From Levilactobacillus hammesii DSM 16381 (GTDB lineage Bacteria > Bacillota > Bacilli > Lactobacillales > Lactobacillaceae), in the NCBI RefSeq assembly GCF_001434395.1, contig NZ_AZFS01000061.1:56083-120082 (forward strand): a stretch of DNA of 64,000 nucleotides. The letters are read 5' to 3'. The stretch's first letter is position 1. Every line of letters begins with the position of its first letter. The translations under genes were made by a program, and so were the position numbers. Below, in pieces: positions 34,858 to 42,081 of the stretch. The notes beneath the pieces are model-generated. The model saw only the letters and a program-made list of their open reading frames with translations, was not told the DNA's origin and did no database searches.

Positions 34858-35856
34858 TTATTTGGTAAATTCCGATTCCGCTAACAGTTGTCGTACCTCG
34901 TCCGTCGTGTGGGTCTCCATCATGGCGTTTCGTAGGCTGGCCGCATTCGGTTCACTCCGCACGTAGATCTTGAAGAACCGTTTCAATGAAGCAAAACGCG
35001 AGGTATCGAAGCGTTTCTCAAAGTCATCGTAGAGATCCAACTGATAGTTCAGCAGGCTCAGCAGTTCCTTAACGTCGTGGTATTGCGGCGTCTTTTCAAA
35101 GGCAAACGGGCTGGTGAAGATCCCCCGACCAATCATGATGCCATCCACCCCGGGATGGGCTTGGGCCAAGGCCACGCCCTCTTGATAATTTTCAATATCC
35201 CCGTTGAGTTGAATCAACGTATCCGGTGCCACTTCATCACGTAGCTTCACGATGTCATCGATTAGCTCAAAGTGCGCGGGTACCCGGCTCATTTCCTTCT
35301 TCGTCCGTAAATGGATTGTCAGCAACGGAATGTCCTGTTGCAGCAAGAACGTTAACCAATCGCGCCATTCATCCAACCGGCTGTACCCCAGCCGTGTCTT
35401 CACGCTGACGGGCAATCCCGCCGTCTTGGCGCCGGCAATCACGGCCGCCGCACTTTCAAAGTTGCGGATCAGATCACTACCACCATGATTCTTAATCACC
35501 GTGGCGTCTGGGCAACCCATGTTAATGTCAATGGCCTCATAACCGCGTTCCTTCACATTAACCGCCGCGCGGGCAAAGGCATCCCCATCGTTCCCCCATA
35601 ACTGGGCAACGGGCATATGGGCCTCTTCAGGCGCCACGTAGAGCCGGCCTTGAACCGTGAACTTGGCCTTGGGATGAGTAATACTGATGGCATTCGTGAA
35701 TTCCGTAAAGAAGACATCAGGCGCAGCAGCCCGAGCAACCACCCGCCGAAAAATCGCGTTGGTCACGGCCTCCATGGGGGCCAAGCTGAAGAAGGGCCGA
35801 CCCTCGGCCTTCGCATGGGCGGCAATATTTTGCCAGTAAGATGATGAATCAGACAC
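34858..35856 (-). CDS. tRNA-dihydrouridine synthase
   Basis: 332 residues, full length for the Dus family, FMN-dependent enzymes that reduce uridines in the tRNA D-loop. A TIM-barrel with LAPMEAVTNAIFRR (about 25-38), the active-site NMGCPDATVIKNHGGSDLI (catalytic Cys), KTRLGY, IHLRTKK and IGRGIF. The start is GTG, set by AGAGGAG nine bases upstream. The closing helical tRNA-binding domain is present. The exact uridine modified cannot be told from this sequence. Confidence 0.92.
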   Translation of the reverse strand: MSDSSSYWQNIAAHAKAEGRPFFSLAPMEAVTNAIFRRVVARAAAPDVFFTEFTNAISITHPKAKFTVQGRLYVAPEEAHMPVAQLWGNDGDAFARAAVNVKERGYEAIDINMGCPDATVIKNHGGSDLIRNFESAAAVIAGAKTAGLPVSVKTRLGYSRLDEWRDWLTFLLQQDIPLLTIHLRTKKEMSRVPAHFELIDDIVKLRDEVAPDTLIQLNGDIENYQEGVALAQAHPGVDGIMIGRGIFTSPFAFEKTPQYHDVKELLSLLNYQLDLYDDFEKRFDTSRFASLKRFFKIYVRSEPNAASLRNAMMETHTTDEVRQLLAESEFTK

Positions 35857-35945
35857 GATAAAATCTCCTCTAGTACTTGTATTTGATGTTTAATCCGGTA
35901 TAAAGCAGTCATTACATTCTACCACGTTTCACGATAGAAGCCAGC

Positions 35946-35975
35946 AAAAAAGAGTTGCACACAAGGTACAACTCT
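35946..35975 (-). terminator. Terminator of the PadR-DUF1700-DUF4097 operon
   Basis: AGAGTTG...CAACTCT with T6 on the minus strand, just past the DUF4097 stop codon. Confidence 0.85.
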
Positions 35976-35981
35976 CCTGAA

Positions 35982-36950
35982 CTAATGACTATCGGCAACG
36001 CGAATGTCCCCATCACTCGTACTTAATTGATACTGCGTGGCGGCATCTCGCCGTAACCAGTACCCGTTCTTACGATTCTTCCCCTGAACCGTGATGTCAC
36101 TCATATCGGCATCTTCCGTCGTTACCTTAGCGCCGGCCGACTTGCCAATATAGGCACGAATATCGCCATCGGCAGTCGTTGCCTTGAGTTGCTTGGTCAA
36201 CGTATTTTCCTGTAACGTGAGATCGCCATCGTTTGAACGGATCTTACCGCCCCCTAGGTGATTATCCGATAACCGAATGCCCCCATCGCCCGTTATAAAC
36301 TGATTATCAGTCGCGGCAAGGTGACTGTTGGACACACCAATGTCCCCATCATCTGTGTTGATACTCAACTTATTAGCCTTAATCTGACTGGCCCAGATAT
36401 CCCCATCACTGGACTGAATCGCCAGGTCCTTTTGAATCTTTAAGTCCACTAAGCTCACGTCATCGGCATTGGCAACCGTCATTTGCTTCGCACGAAGGCC
36501 GCGCAGGGCGACGCTACCACTGCCCTTCTTGACCACGACACTGTCCAACTGCTTGGTCCGTGGTACCGTAACCAGGACACCCCCGTTCGTCGTTGTGTGT
36601 TCAGAGAGGCCAAAGACCGTCACATCCAGTTTATTGGCCGAGTGCCCACCCTTGATGGTCAGGGCACCATGGGTCACCTGAGCCTGTGGCAACTGGCGAT
36701 TACCATCAATATAGCTCACCGTCACCCGACTCGTATCACCCGCTTTAATGGTCACGGGCGCCTGTGAATCAATGACGATCCGCCGATAATCTTTGGGCTG
36801 ATAACTGCGTTTGACCCGCTGAACCGTCTTAAATGCCCGCGACTCGCGACTCCAAACGACGGATTTGTCACCGTGATTCATCCAACCAACCCCGAATAAA
36901 ACGGCCCCCAAAATCATGAGGGTTAACCCAATCTTGACACTGCGTTTCAT
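35982..36950 (-). CDS. DUF4097-family membrane-anchored beta-helix protein
   Basis: 322 residues. One N-terminal membrane helix (residues 7-24) is followed by an extracytoplasmic repetitive region. SSDGDI/TADGDI/TDDGDI units recur roughly every 20 residues, characteristic of DUF4097 putative adhesins built as a right-handed beta-helix. Starts by ATGA overlap with the DUF1700 gene, so it is translationally coupled. The set PadR-DUF1700-DUF4097 is common in Firmicutes and is linked to envelope stress responses; the role here is inferred from that. Confidence 0.87.
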   Translation of the reverse strand: MKRSVKIGLTLMILGAVLFGVGWMNHGDKSVVWSRESRAFKTVQRVKRSYQPKDYRRIVIDSQAPVTIKAGDTSRVTVSYIDGNRQLPQAQVTHGALTIKGGHSANKLDVTVFGLSEHTTTNGGVLVTVPRTKQLDSVVVKKGSGSVALRGLRAKQMTVANADDVSLVDLKIQKDLAIQSSDGDIWASQIKANKLSINTDDGDIGVSNSHLAATDNQFITGDGGIRLSDNHLGGGKIRSNDGDLTLQENTLTKQLKATTADGDIRAYIGKSAGAKVTTEDADMSDITVQGKNRKNGYWLRRDAATQYQLSTSDGDIRVADSH

Positions 36951-37585
36951 AGCTTCCGCCCCCGTTCTGCCCGGCTACGTGGAATGAAACGGCGATAGAT
37001 TTCCTGCGCCAACCACGATAATCCCCAGACAACTTTACTCCCAATCCATTTCAAAATTAACCAGGCAATCAGGCTGGCCCCTAAGGCAAACAGCCCCATC
37101 CCGAGATAAAACAGGCCCGTCCACGGCATCTGCCAAATCACAAAGAGACCCGCGACACACCCCGCAACGCCAATGGCAATGACACTCAAGAACACCGCGA
37201 ATGCCGCCACAACTAGGCTCCCCAGCACCGCAACCATGGCGAATAGCAGCGCGGCCACGACGATTAAAATCGGAATCGTCACGGGCGTCGACAGCAAGGC
37301 CAAGACAATCAGCCAAACCGTCCGCACATTACTCTTGGTGGCCTGGACGGTCGACCGTGAGGCCTGCTGCGACTCCTGATTATTCTGCTCGCTCACCCGA
37401 ATCGAATAGTCAGCCAAAATCTTGCGTGCCAAAGACCGCGGTGTCCCCAATTCATCGACAGCCTGCTGATAGGTCTCTAATCCGGCATCCATTAAGTATT
37501 CGCGGTAATATTCCACCACATCCTGCTGTTCGGCCGTGGTGAGCTGCCCAATCAGCCGTTCCAATTCCTTAATATAATCATTCAT
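36947..37585 (-). CDS. DUF1700-family membrane protein
   Basis: 212 residues from the ATG preceded by GGAGGG; the longer frame runs back into padR and is rejected. An N-terminal cytoplasmic helical domain (MNDYIKELERLIGQL, ending DELGTPRSLARKIL) is typical of DUF1700, followed by three to five membrane segments (about 85-190) and a basic tail. Overlaps padR by eight bases and the DUF4097 gene by four. Probably transmits a signal between the PadR-like repressor system and the membrane. Confidence 0.87.
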   Translation of the reverse strand: MNDYIKELERLIGQLTTAEQQDVVEYYREYLMDAGLETYQQAVDELGTPRSLARKILADYSIRVSEQNNQESQQASRSTVQATKSNVRTVWLIVLALLSTPVTIPILIVVAALLFAMVAVLGSLVVAAFAVFLSVIAIGVAGCVAGLFVIWQMPWTGLFYLGMGLFALGASLIAWLILKWIGSKVVWGLSWLAQEIYRRFIPRSRAERGRKL

Positions 37586-37895
37586 GCGTGTTTCCCTCCA
37601 ATAACTGCGCAATTGCCTGGCTGAAATCCTGCCAGTCCCCCTGAATCTCCTTAAGCCGGTCGCGGCCACTATCCGTCAGACGATAGTAACGGCGATTGCG
37701 GCCCTGAAAAGGTTCGTCATAGGTGTCCAGCCAGCCATTTTTCTTCAGCCGCCGCAAAACGGGATACAACGTTGATTCCGAGATTGGCAGTAACTCCCGC
37801 ACTTCCTGCGTCAGGGTGTAGCCGTAGTGATCCTGCTGCGTCAACAATCCCAGCACACTGCCGTCAAGAAGTTCTGTCGGTACCTGAATGGCCAT
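37578..37895 (-). CDS. PadR-family transcriptional regulator
   Basis: 105 residues, the short PadR subtype with a single winged helix: LLDGSVLGLLTQQDHYGYTLTQEV, PISESTLYPVLRRLKKNGWL and RRYYRLTDSGR. AGGAGG precedes the ATG. First gene of an operon with DUF1700 and DUF4097 proteins. A perfect dyad in its own promoter indicates autorepression. Confidence 0.9.
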   Translation of the reverse strand: MAIQVPTELLDGSVLGLLTQQDHYGYTLTQEVRELLPISESTLYPVLRRLKKNGWLDTYDEPFQGRNRRYYRLTDSGRDRLKEIQGDWQDFSQAIAQLLEGNTHE

Positions 37896-37912
37896 AAGCT
37901 TTCCTCCTCACA

Positions 37913-37944
37913 ATATTATACGTGATATAATATGAATTCATCAA
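37913..37944 (-). promoter_or_regulatory. PadR operon promoter with overlapping operator
   Basis: On the minus strand, TTGATG, 18 bases, TATAAT (37915-37944). A perfect dyad ATATTATA-N5-TATAATAT (37913-37933) covers the -10 box, so bound PadR would block the polymerase. Confidence 0.82.
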
Positions 37945-38155
37945 TAGTATACCCAAGGCCCGCTAACCTGTCAATATTTCTCGCAGCACTTTTTATAAAT
38001 CCCACACCTTCTCACAAGACTAGTCTGCGGCCGCCAAGTGACAGTAACTATTAATTAATTGTGCCGTATTATCAATATCTTAATGGACAGATCCATTGAC
38101 ACCGGCGGCAATTCTCGCCATACTAGCCCCAACAATAGAGAAGGAGCGGATCACT

Positions 38156-38713
38156 ATGGCAAACCATCAAGCACTGTTGATCATCGATTACACCAATGAC
38201 TTTGTCGCCACCCAGGGCGCGTTAACCTGCGGCGAACCTGGCCAAAAATTAGCTCCCGCCATCACAACGCTGGCCGACCAGTTCCACCAAGCGGACGACT
38301 GGGTGCTGTTTCCCACGGACGTACACACGCCAAACGACCCCTATCACCCAGAAACCAAGCTCTTTCCGCCCCACAACGTTCGCGATACCTGGGGACGGGA
38401 ACTCTTTGGCCCCGTAAAAGACTGGTACGACGATCACGCCACTGATGACAAGGTCTGGCTGTTTGATAAAACACGCTATAGCGCATTTGCCGGAACCGAC
38501 CTCGATCTGCGGCTACGCGAGCGCCACGTTGACACCCTTCACTTAGCGGGTGTCTGTACTGATATCTGCGTCCTTCACACGGCGATTGCCGCCTACAATT
38601 TGGGCTATCATTTAGTCATTCACCGCAATGCTGTGGCCAGCTTCAACCCAACGGGCCACGAGTGGGCGCTGGGCCACTTTGAGACGGCGCTGGGGGCAAC
38701 GGTGGTGGATTAA
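38156..38713 (+). CDS. Isochorismatase-family hydrolase, nicotinamidase-like
   Basis: 185 residues from the ATG with GAAGGAG upstream. The catalytic triad is visible: Asp in IIDYTNDF (about residue 10), Lys in FDKTRYSAF and Cys in GVCTDICVLHT. A metal-site pair Asp/His occurs in FPTDVHTPND, as in nicotinamidases. Probably converts nicotinamide to nicotinic acid for NAD salvage, though other amides are possible. Monocistronic. Confidence 0.85.
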   Translation: MANHQALLIIDYTNDFVATQGALTCGEPGQKLAPAITTLADQFHQADDWVLFPTDVHTPNDPYHPETKLFPPHNVRDTWGRELFGPVKDWYDDHATDDKVWLFDKTRYSAFAGTDLDLRLRERHVDTLHLAGVCTDICVLHTAIAAYNLGYHLVIHRNAVASFNPTGHEWALGHFETALGATVVD

Positions 38714-38773
38714 AGTGAATTATTCAGAGCACACTTCCTTAATAGTATAAGATAAAGTTCTTACGATGAACTA

Positions 38774-38803
38774 TTGCTACGATAAACAATATTGGTGTAC
38801 AAT
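38774..38803 (+). promoter_or_regulatory. Promoter of the helix-turn-helix gene
   Basis: TTGCTA, 18 bases, TACAAT, about 110 bases before the start codon, leaving room for the leader hairpin at 38848-38889. Confidence 0.7.
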
Positions 38804-38847
38804 TTGAGTTATCCATTCATACTCTTTAATTCGCGTAGAACTTGTCA

Positions 38848-38889
38848 AAAAGACGGTATTCACCGCGTAACTAGTGGATACCGTCTTTT
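38848..38889 (+). terminator. Leader terminator/attenuator before the helix-turn-helix gene
   Basis: Long stem AAAGACGGTAT-CAC...GTG-ATACCGTCTTT followed by Ts, lying between the promoter and the AAGGAGG of the gene. Most transcripts would stop here unless something prevents hairpin formation. Confidence 0.75.
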
Positions 38890-38911
38890 ATTCTGTCAAG
38901 GAGGTGGCCTT

Positions 38912-39418
38912 TTGCCTGAAGTAGTCGCTCAAAAAAGCTTTACCGATAAGACCGGCTCATCCAGCCGCTACAGTATCGTTGCCGTAACGGAAACCAGCCT
39001 TGTCGCTAACGAATATATTACCAGCCAACACCATTATTGGATTCCTGCAACCGCTGAGATGACCAATCGTCAGGCCTACCTAGAGCCTTTAGACGATCCC
39101 ACTTACAATATTCGCCAGGATTGGATGACTTACCGTCAGCAGTTCAATTTTCTCCAACCCACAGAAATCAAAGCGGCTCGAGAAAAGCTGGGGTTAACCC
39201 TTCGTGAGGCGGCTTTGGTCCTCGGTATGAGCTTCAGTACCCTCTCAAATATTGAGAATGGCCGAACTCTCCAATCTTTTGACCATGAGATAAAGTTACG
39301 CTATCTTACCCGGCCGACTTGGCTACGGACCTTGGTTCGTCACCACAGAGCCTTAATCCTGACCAGATCAACGCAACGCCATGTGGATGCCAAGCGACTC
39401 TTTGCTAAACTGCGTTAA
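38912..39418 (+). CDS. Helix-turn-helix transcriptional regulator, MqsA-like C-terminus
   Basis: 168 residues from a TTG start, chosen because AAGGAGGTGG lies just upstream; the longer frame contains the leader hairpin. The N-terminal 70 residues are a variable region without the zinc-binding Cys of MqsA. Residues about 85-125 form an XRE-type helix-turn-helix (EIKAAREKLGLTLREAALVL, then SFSTLSNIENGR), preceded by an FLQPTEIK segment seen in MqsA-type antitoxins. No toxin gene is adjacent, so it is probably an orphan regulator. Confidence 0.75.
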   Translation: MPEVVAQKSFTDKTGSSSRYSIVAVTETSLVANEYITSQHHYWIPATAEMTNRQAYLEPLDDPTYNIRQDWMTYRQQFNFLQPTEIKAAREKLGLTLREAALVLGMSFSTLSNIENGRTLQSFDHEIKLRYLTRPTWLRTLVRHHRALILTRSTQRHVDAKRLFAKLR

Positions 39419-39450
39419 CTCAATACATAAATTCTAATAAGCGTGACGTT

Positions 39451-39486
39451 GGCATTCCCTCGACTTCTGGAGGTGAATGCCTTTTT
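39451..39486 (+). terminator. Terminator of the helix-turn-helix gene
   Basis: GGCATTC...GAATGCC followed by T5. Confidence 0.85.
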
Positions 39487-39647
39487 GCTATAGTTGCAAA
39501 CCGCCCGCTGTTCCTAATCCAAGATCACTCGGTTTGCCGAGCTTCATGTTCAAATTAAACAAGTGTTTCTTTTATTTGTGCATCATGATCACTACCCATC
39601 ACCCGATCAGATGATCAATAGGCCCCTACCGTCTGCTGTCAATAATG

Positions 39648-39700
39648 ATTTCTGATAAGTGTTTGTGTGTTTCCTTGCATAACACCATACAATCAGAAAT
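39648..39700. promoter_or_regulatory. Spaced inverted repeat upstream of the C39-like peptidase
   Basis: ATTTCTGAT (39648-39656) and its exact complement ATCAGAAAT (39692-39700). A TATAAT box lies at about 39746, 42 bases before the gene. The rest of 39487-39787 shows no coding frame. The arms could be operator half-sites. Confidence 0.5.
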
Positions 39701-39787
39701 AAAGTTTCTCCTGTTTAATGTTACTCACAAAAATGATTTTGATGTATAATCAGAACCGTACCTAACATACATATAGGAGGCAACACA

Positions 39788-40723
39788 ATGGTTAACTCTA
39801 GTCTAAGTAAACGACTACTCCGCAATGGGGCAGCTTTACTCGCTATCATCACGCTTGGTAGTAGTGTCAACATTCCCTTAACGGCACCAGCCACGGTTAC
39901 AGCTAACGCTTCTACGAAAGCGGTTCCAGAACAAACTAGTAAGTCCTGGAAATCCTACAAGCACCAAATCCACTTTGTTAAGAAGGGCTACAAGGTCTAT
40001 CAAAACAAGTGGCACGCCGTTTCTTCATCCAACAAGCTTTTCCATAAAGCTTACAAGGCCAATGGTAAGTATAAGTTGAGTAATGGTCGGACTTATTATC
40101 GGTTGTACAATGCCAAGAAGAACTATCTTGGCTACGTCAATGCTAATGCCGTTGCAACCAGCACGACCAGTAAGGTCATGAAGGTTCCTTATGTCAGCCA
40201 ATACAAGCCTGTCTTTGCACCATGGGGGTGCGCCGCTGCCTCAATGACCATGTTGTTGCGTTACCGCGGTAACAAGGTTGACTTACGCTATGCCCAAAAT
40301 CATCTGCCAATGGTTCCAACCAAGGGTGGTCAAAAGGGTAACGTTTACACAGGTGTTGGTTTCGGTCACGTCATCACGGCCGCTGCCTTAACGAAGTACT
40401 CTCACCACTGGACAAAGCAAACCGCTAATATCTCTAAGTCTAGTGCCAACACCATTAAGATGTACGTTCAGGGTGGTTACCCCGTCTTATTCTATGGTTA
40501 CTCTTCTTACCAAAAGAATGGCGACAAAAAGCGGAACCACTGCAAGGTCATCGTTGGTTACAAGAATGGTAAATTTAAGGTCAACGATCCTCTCTACTAC
40601 AGCTCAACGGCCAAGGCCGGTACCGGTGGTAAGAACATGAAGTACGATCATGGTGCTATCAGCTGGGAAACTATGGCTAACTTTAAGAAGGAATATGGCA
40701 AACAAGCCATTACCATCTACTAA
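39788..40723 (+). CDS. Secreted C39-like cysteine peptidase family protein
   Basis: 311 residues. Signal peptide (KRLLRNGAALLAIITLGSSV, cleavage near ANA-S), then a Lys/Tyr-rich SLAP-like module (about 55-120), then a peptidase C39-like domain. Catalytic residues are visible: Cys in APWGCAAASMTMLL (about 149) and His/Asp in NHCKVIVGYKNGKFKVNDP. Unlike bacteriocin-processing ABC transporters it has no ATPase, so it is an exported wall-associated enzyme of unknown substrate. TAGGAGG precedes the ATG. Confidence 0.85.
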   Translation: MVNSSLSKRLLRNGAALLAIITLGSSVNIPLTAPATVTANASTKAVPEQTSKSWKSYKHQIHFVKKGYKVYQNKWHAVSSSNKLFHKAYKANGKYKLSNGRTYYRLYNAKKNYLGYVNANAVATSTTSKVMKVPYVSQYKPVFAPWGCAAASMTMLLRYRGNKVDLRYAQNHLPMVPTKGGQKGNVYTGVGFGHVITAAALTKYSHHWTKQTANISKSSANTIKMYVQGGYPVLFYGYSSYQKNGDKKRNHCKVIVGYKNGKFKVNDPLYYSSTAKAGTGGKNMKYDHGAISWETMANFKKEYGKQAITIY

Positions 40724-40752
40724 TACGCCAGCGATTTGCGTTGATCATCACT

Positions 40753-40799
40753 AAAACAGGTTCATTCGGTCCTCATCGACTGAATGAACCTGTTTTTTA
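40753..40799 (+). terminator. Terminator of the C39-like peptidase gene
   Basis: AAAACAGGTTCATTC...GAATGAACCTGTTTT, then Ts. Confidence 0.9.
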
Positions 40800-40928
40800 G
40801 TTTCTTTCAATAGTATAGGCAATCGCCACTTTTCGTCGCATGATCTCTATCTCAAGTTCTCTTTTGATCGAAGCCACCAAAAAGATGAGACTGAAACGGC
40901 CATTTTTTCGTTAGTATAAGTAGGATGC

Positions 40929-41660
40929 CTAATCCTGTGGCGCTGTCTTTCCCAAAACCTCGACACAATAGTTTGTCTGACCACACACGGGACAGGTCAA
41001 CTTACGCGTCTTGGGGGTGTGGCCGGCCCAGAAGGCCTGCTTGAAGCTGGGCCGAAACTGGCTAGAGCAAGCCGGACAGATGTAATCCACCGCCTTGAAA
41101 TAATGTCTGACCGTCACCGCAGCAAAGATGATTGCGACCACCATCGCCGCCCCGAAAACCCACCAGTTACCCACAACAATACTGTAAATCAGGGCAACCA
41201 ACTCAATGACATCCATCAGTAGTCCCCAGACCACCATGTTCACATGAATCCGCCGTAATCCTTTTTTGTTGTCCATAATCCGTTCCATGTCTTCGATAGA
41301 TTGAATGGGGACTGTCGCAAAATCGGCGAGACTGTCACGTACCTGCACCACTGTCTTTAACTTAGCGGCATTGGCCACCTGTTCCGCTCGTAACCGTTGT
41401 TCTTGCTGATCAAGTAACAAGGCCAAGACTCGCGTGGATTGGGCGCTGTCCAAGATTTCCTGAATCGCAGCCAGCGACAGATCCATCCCCTTTAAAAGCA
41501 GGATGAGTTTCAGCCGTTGCAGATCCGCAACGGTATACAACCGACGGCCACCTTCGCTGACTTCGGTTGGTCGTAATAACCCCCGCTTGTCATAATACTG
41601 TAGTGTCCGCACGGAGACGTGCGCTTGCTTTGCCAGTTCTCCCGTGGTTAGTTTTGACAT
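40929..41660 (-). CDS. MerR-family regulator with membrane segments and zinc ribbon
   Basis: 243 residues from the ATG after AGGAGGTGAATTCC; a GTG three codons earlier overlaps that site. An N-terminal MerR helix-turn-helix (LTTGELAKQAHVSVRTLQYY) is followed by a coiled-coil (about 75-105), two hydrophobic membrane segments (about 145-190: VVWGLLMDVIELVALIY and WWVFGAAMVVAIIFAAV) and a C-terminal zinc ribbon with CPAC and CPVC pairs. Membrane-bound MerR proteins are unusual. No divergent target gene with a long-spacer promoter was found. Confidence 0.85.
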   Translation of the reverse strand: MSKLTTGELAKQAHVSVRTLQYYDKRGLLRPTEVSEGGRRLYTVADLQRLKLILLLKGMDLSLAAIQEILDSAQSTRVLALLLDQQEQRLRAEQVANAAKLKTVVQVRDSLADFATVPIQSIEDMERIMDNKKGLRRIHVNMVVWGLLMDVIELVALIYSIVVGNWWVFGAAMVVAIIFAAVTVRHYFKAVDYICPACSSQFRPSFKQAFWAGHTPKTRKLTCPVCGQTNYCVEVLGKTAPQD

Positions 41661-41746
41661 GGAATTCACCTCCTACTCTGGTTATACCCGATGACGCAAC
41701 GTCACGAGCAAGTGCTAATTTAATTTTGGGATAATTTCTGATTATT

Positions 41747-41844
41747 CCCTGGGAAATAAGACGGCTTAACACTGCCATGACGCGGTTCTTACTGTTTCCG
41801 TCAAAGTTAAAAGGAAACCGCCTAGCCGTCGATATTTCCCGGGT
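41747..41844. repeat. Large nested inverted repeat
   Basis: Outer arms GGGAAAT-AAGACGGCT (about 41752-41767) and AGCCGTC-GAT-ATTTCCC (41824-41841), and an inner stem GTTTCC...GGAAAC (about 41794-41819), give a roughly 100-base branched hairpin. No coding frame. It could be an RNA element or a miniature mobile element; no second copy was seen in this window. Confidence 0.6.
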
Positions 41845-41985
41845 TATTTGTTCCAATTATACCGTATAGTACGTCCATCCGTCCTTCTGTGTCCTAAAAA
41901 TCGCCACGTATAAACCCAAGCACGCCATTACAAGATGATCACACTTTCTTCCCCAAAGTATCATGCCTCCGTAACATGATTGTTT

Positions 41986-42000
41986 TATAGCAGTGCTATA
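41986..42000. promoter_or_regulatory. 15-bp palindrome upstream of the sulfotransferase-like gene
   Basis: TATAGCA-G-TGCTATA, perfect, about 20 bases before the leader terminator; it overlaps a possible -10 box. A good operator candidate. Confidence 0.5.
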
Positions 42001-42017
42001 TTGGAGGTGTTACATAT

Positions 42018-42052
42018 AGGGGTGCTAACTTTAGGGTTAGTGGCCCCTTTTT
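42018..42052 (+). terminator. Leader terminator/attenuator before the sulfotransferase-like gene
   Basis: GGGGTGCTAAC...GTTAGTGGCCCC followed by T5, about 30 bases before the chosen start codon. A GGAGG box at 42003-42007 ahead of the hairpin could serve a leader peptide in the same frame. Confidence 0.65.
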
Positions 42053-42081
42053 GGCATATTAGACTGAAGGAGATGTTGCAT

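Noticed and set aside
38912-39418. Toxin-antitoxin pair at the MqsA-like gene
   Set aside because: No small toxin gene lies within a normal distance on the same strand; the neighbours are a hydrolase and a secreted peptidase with separate transcripts.
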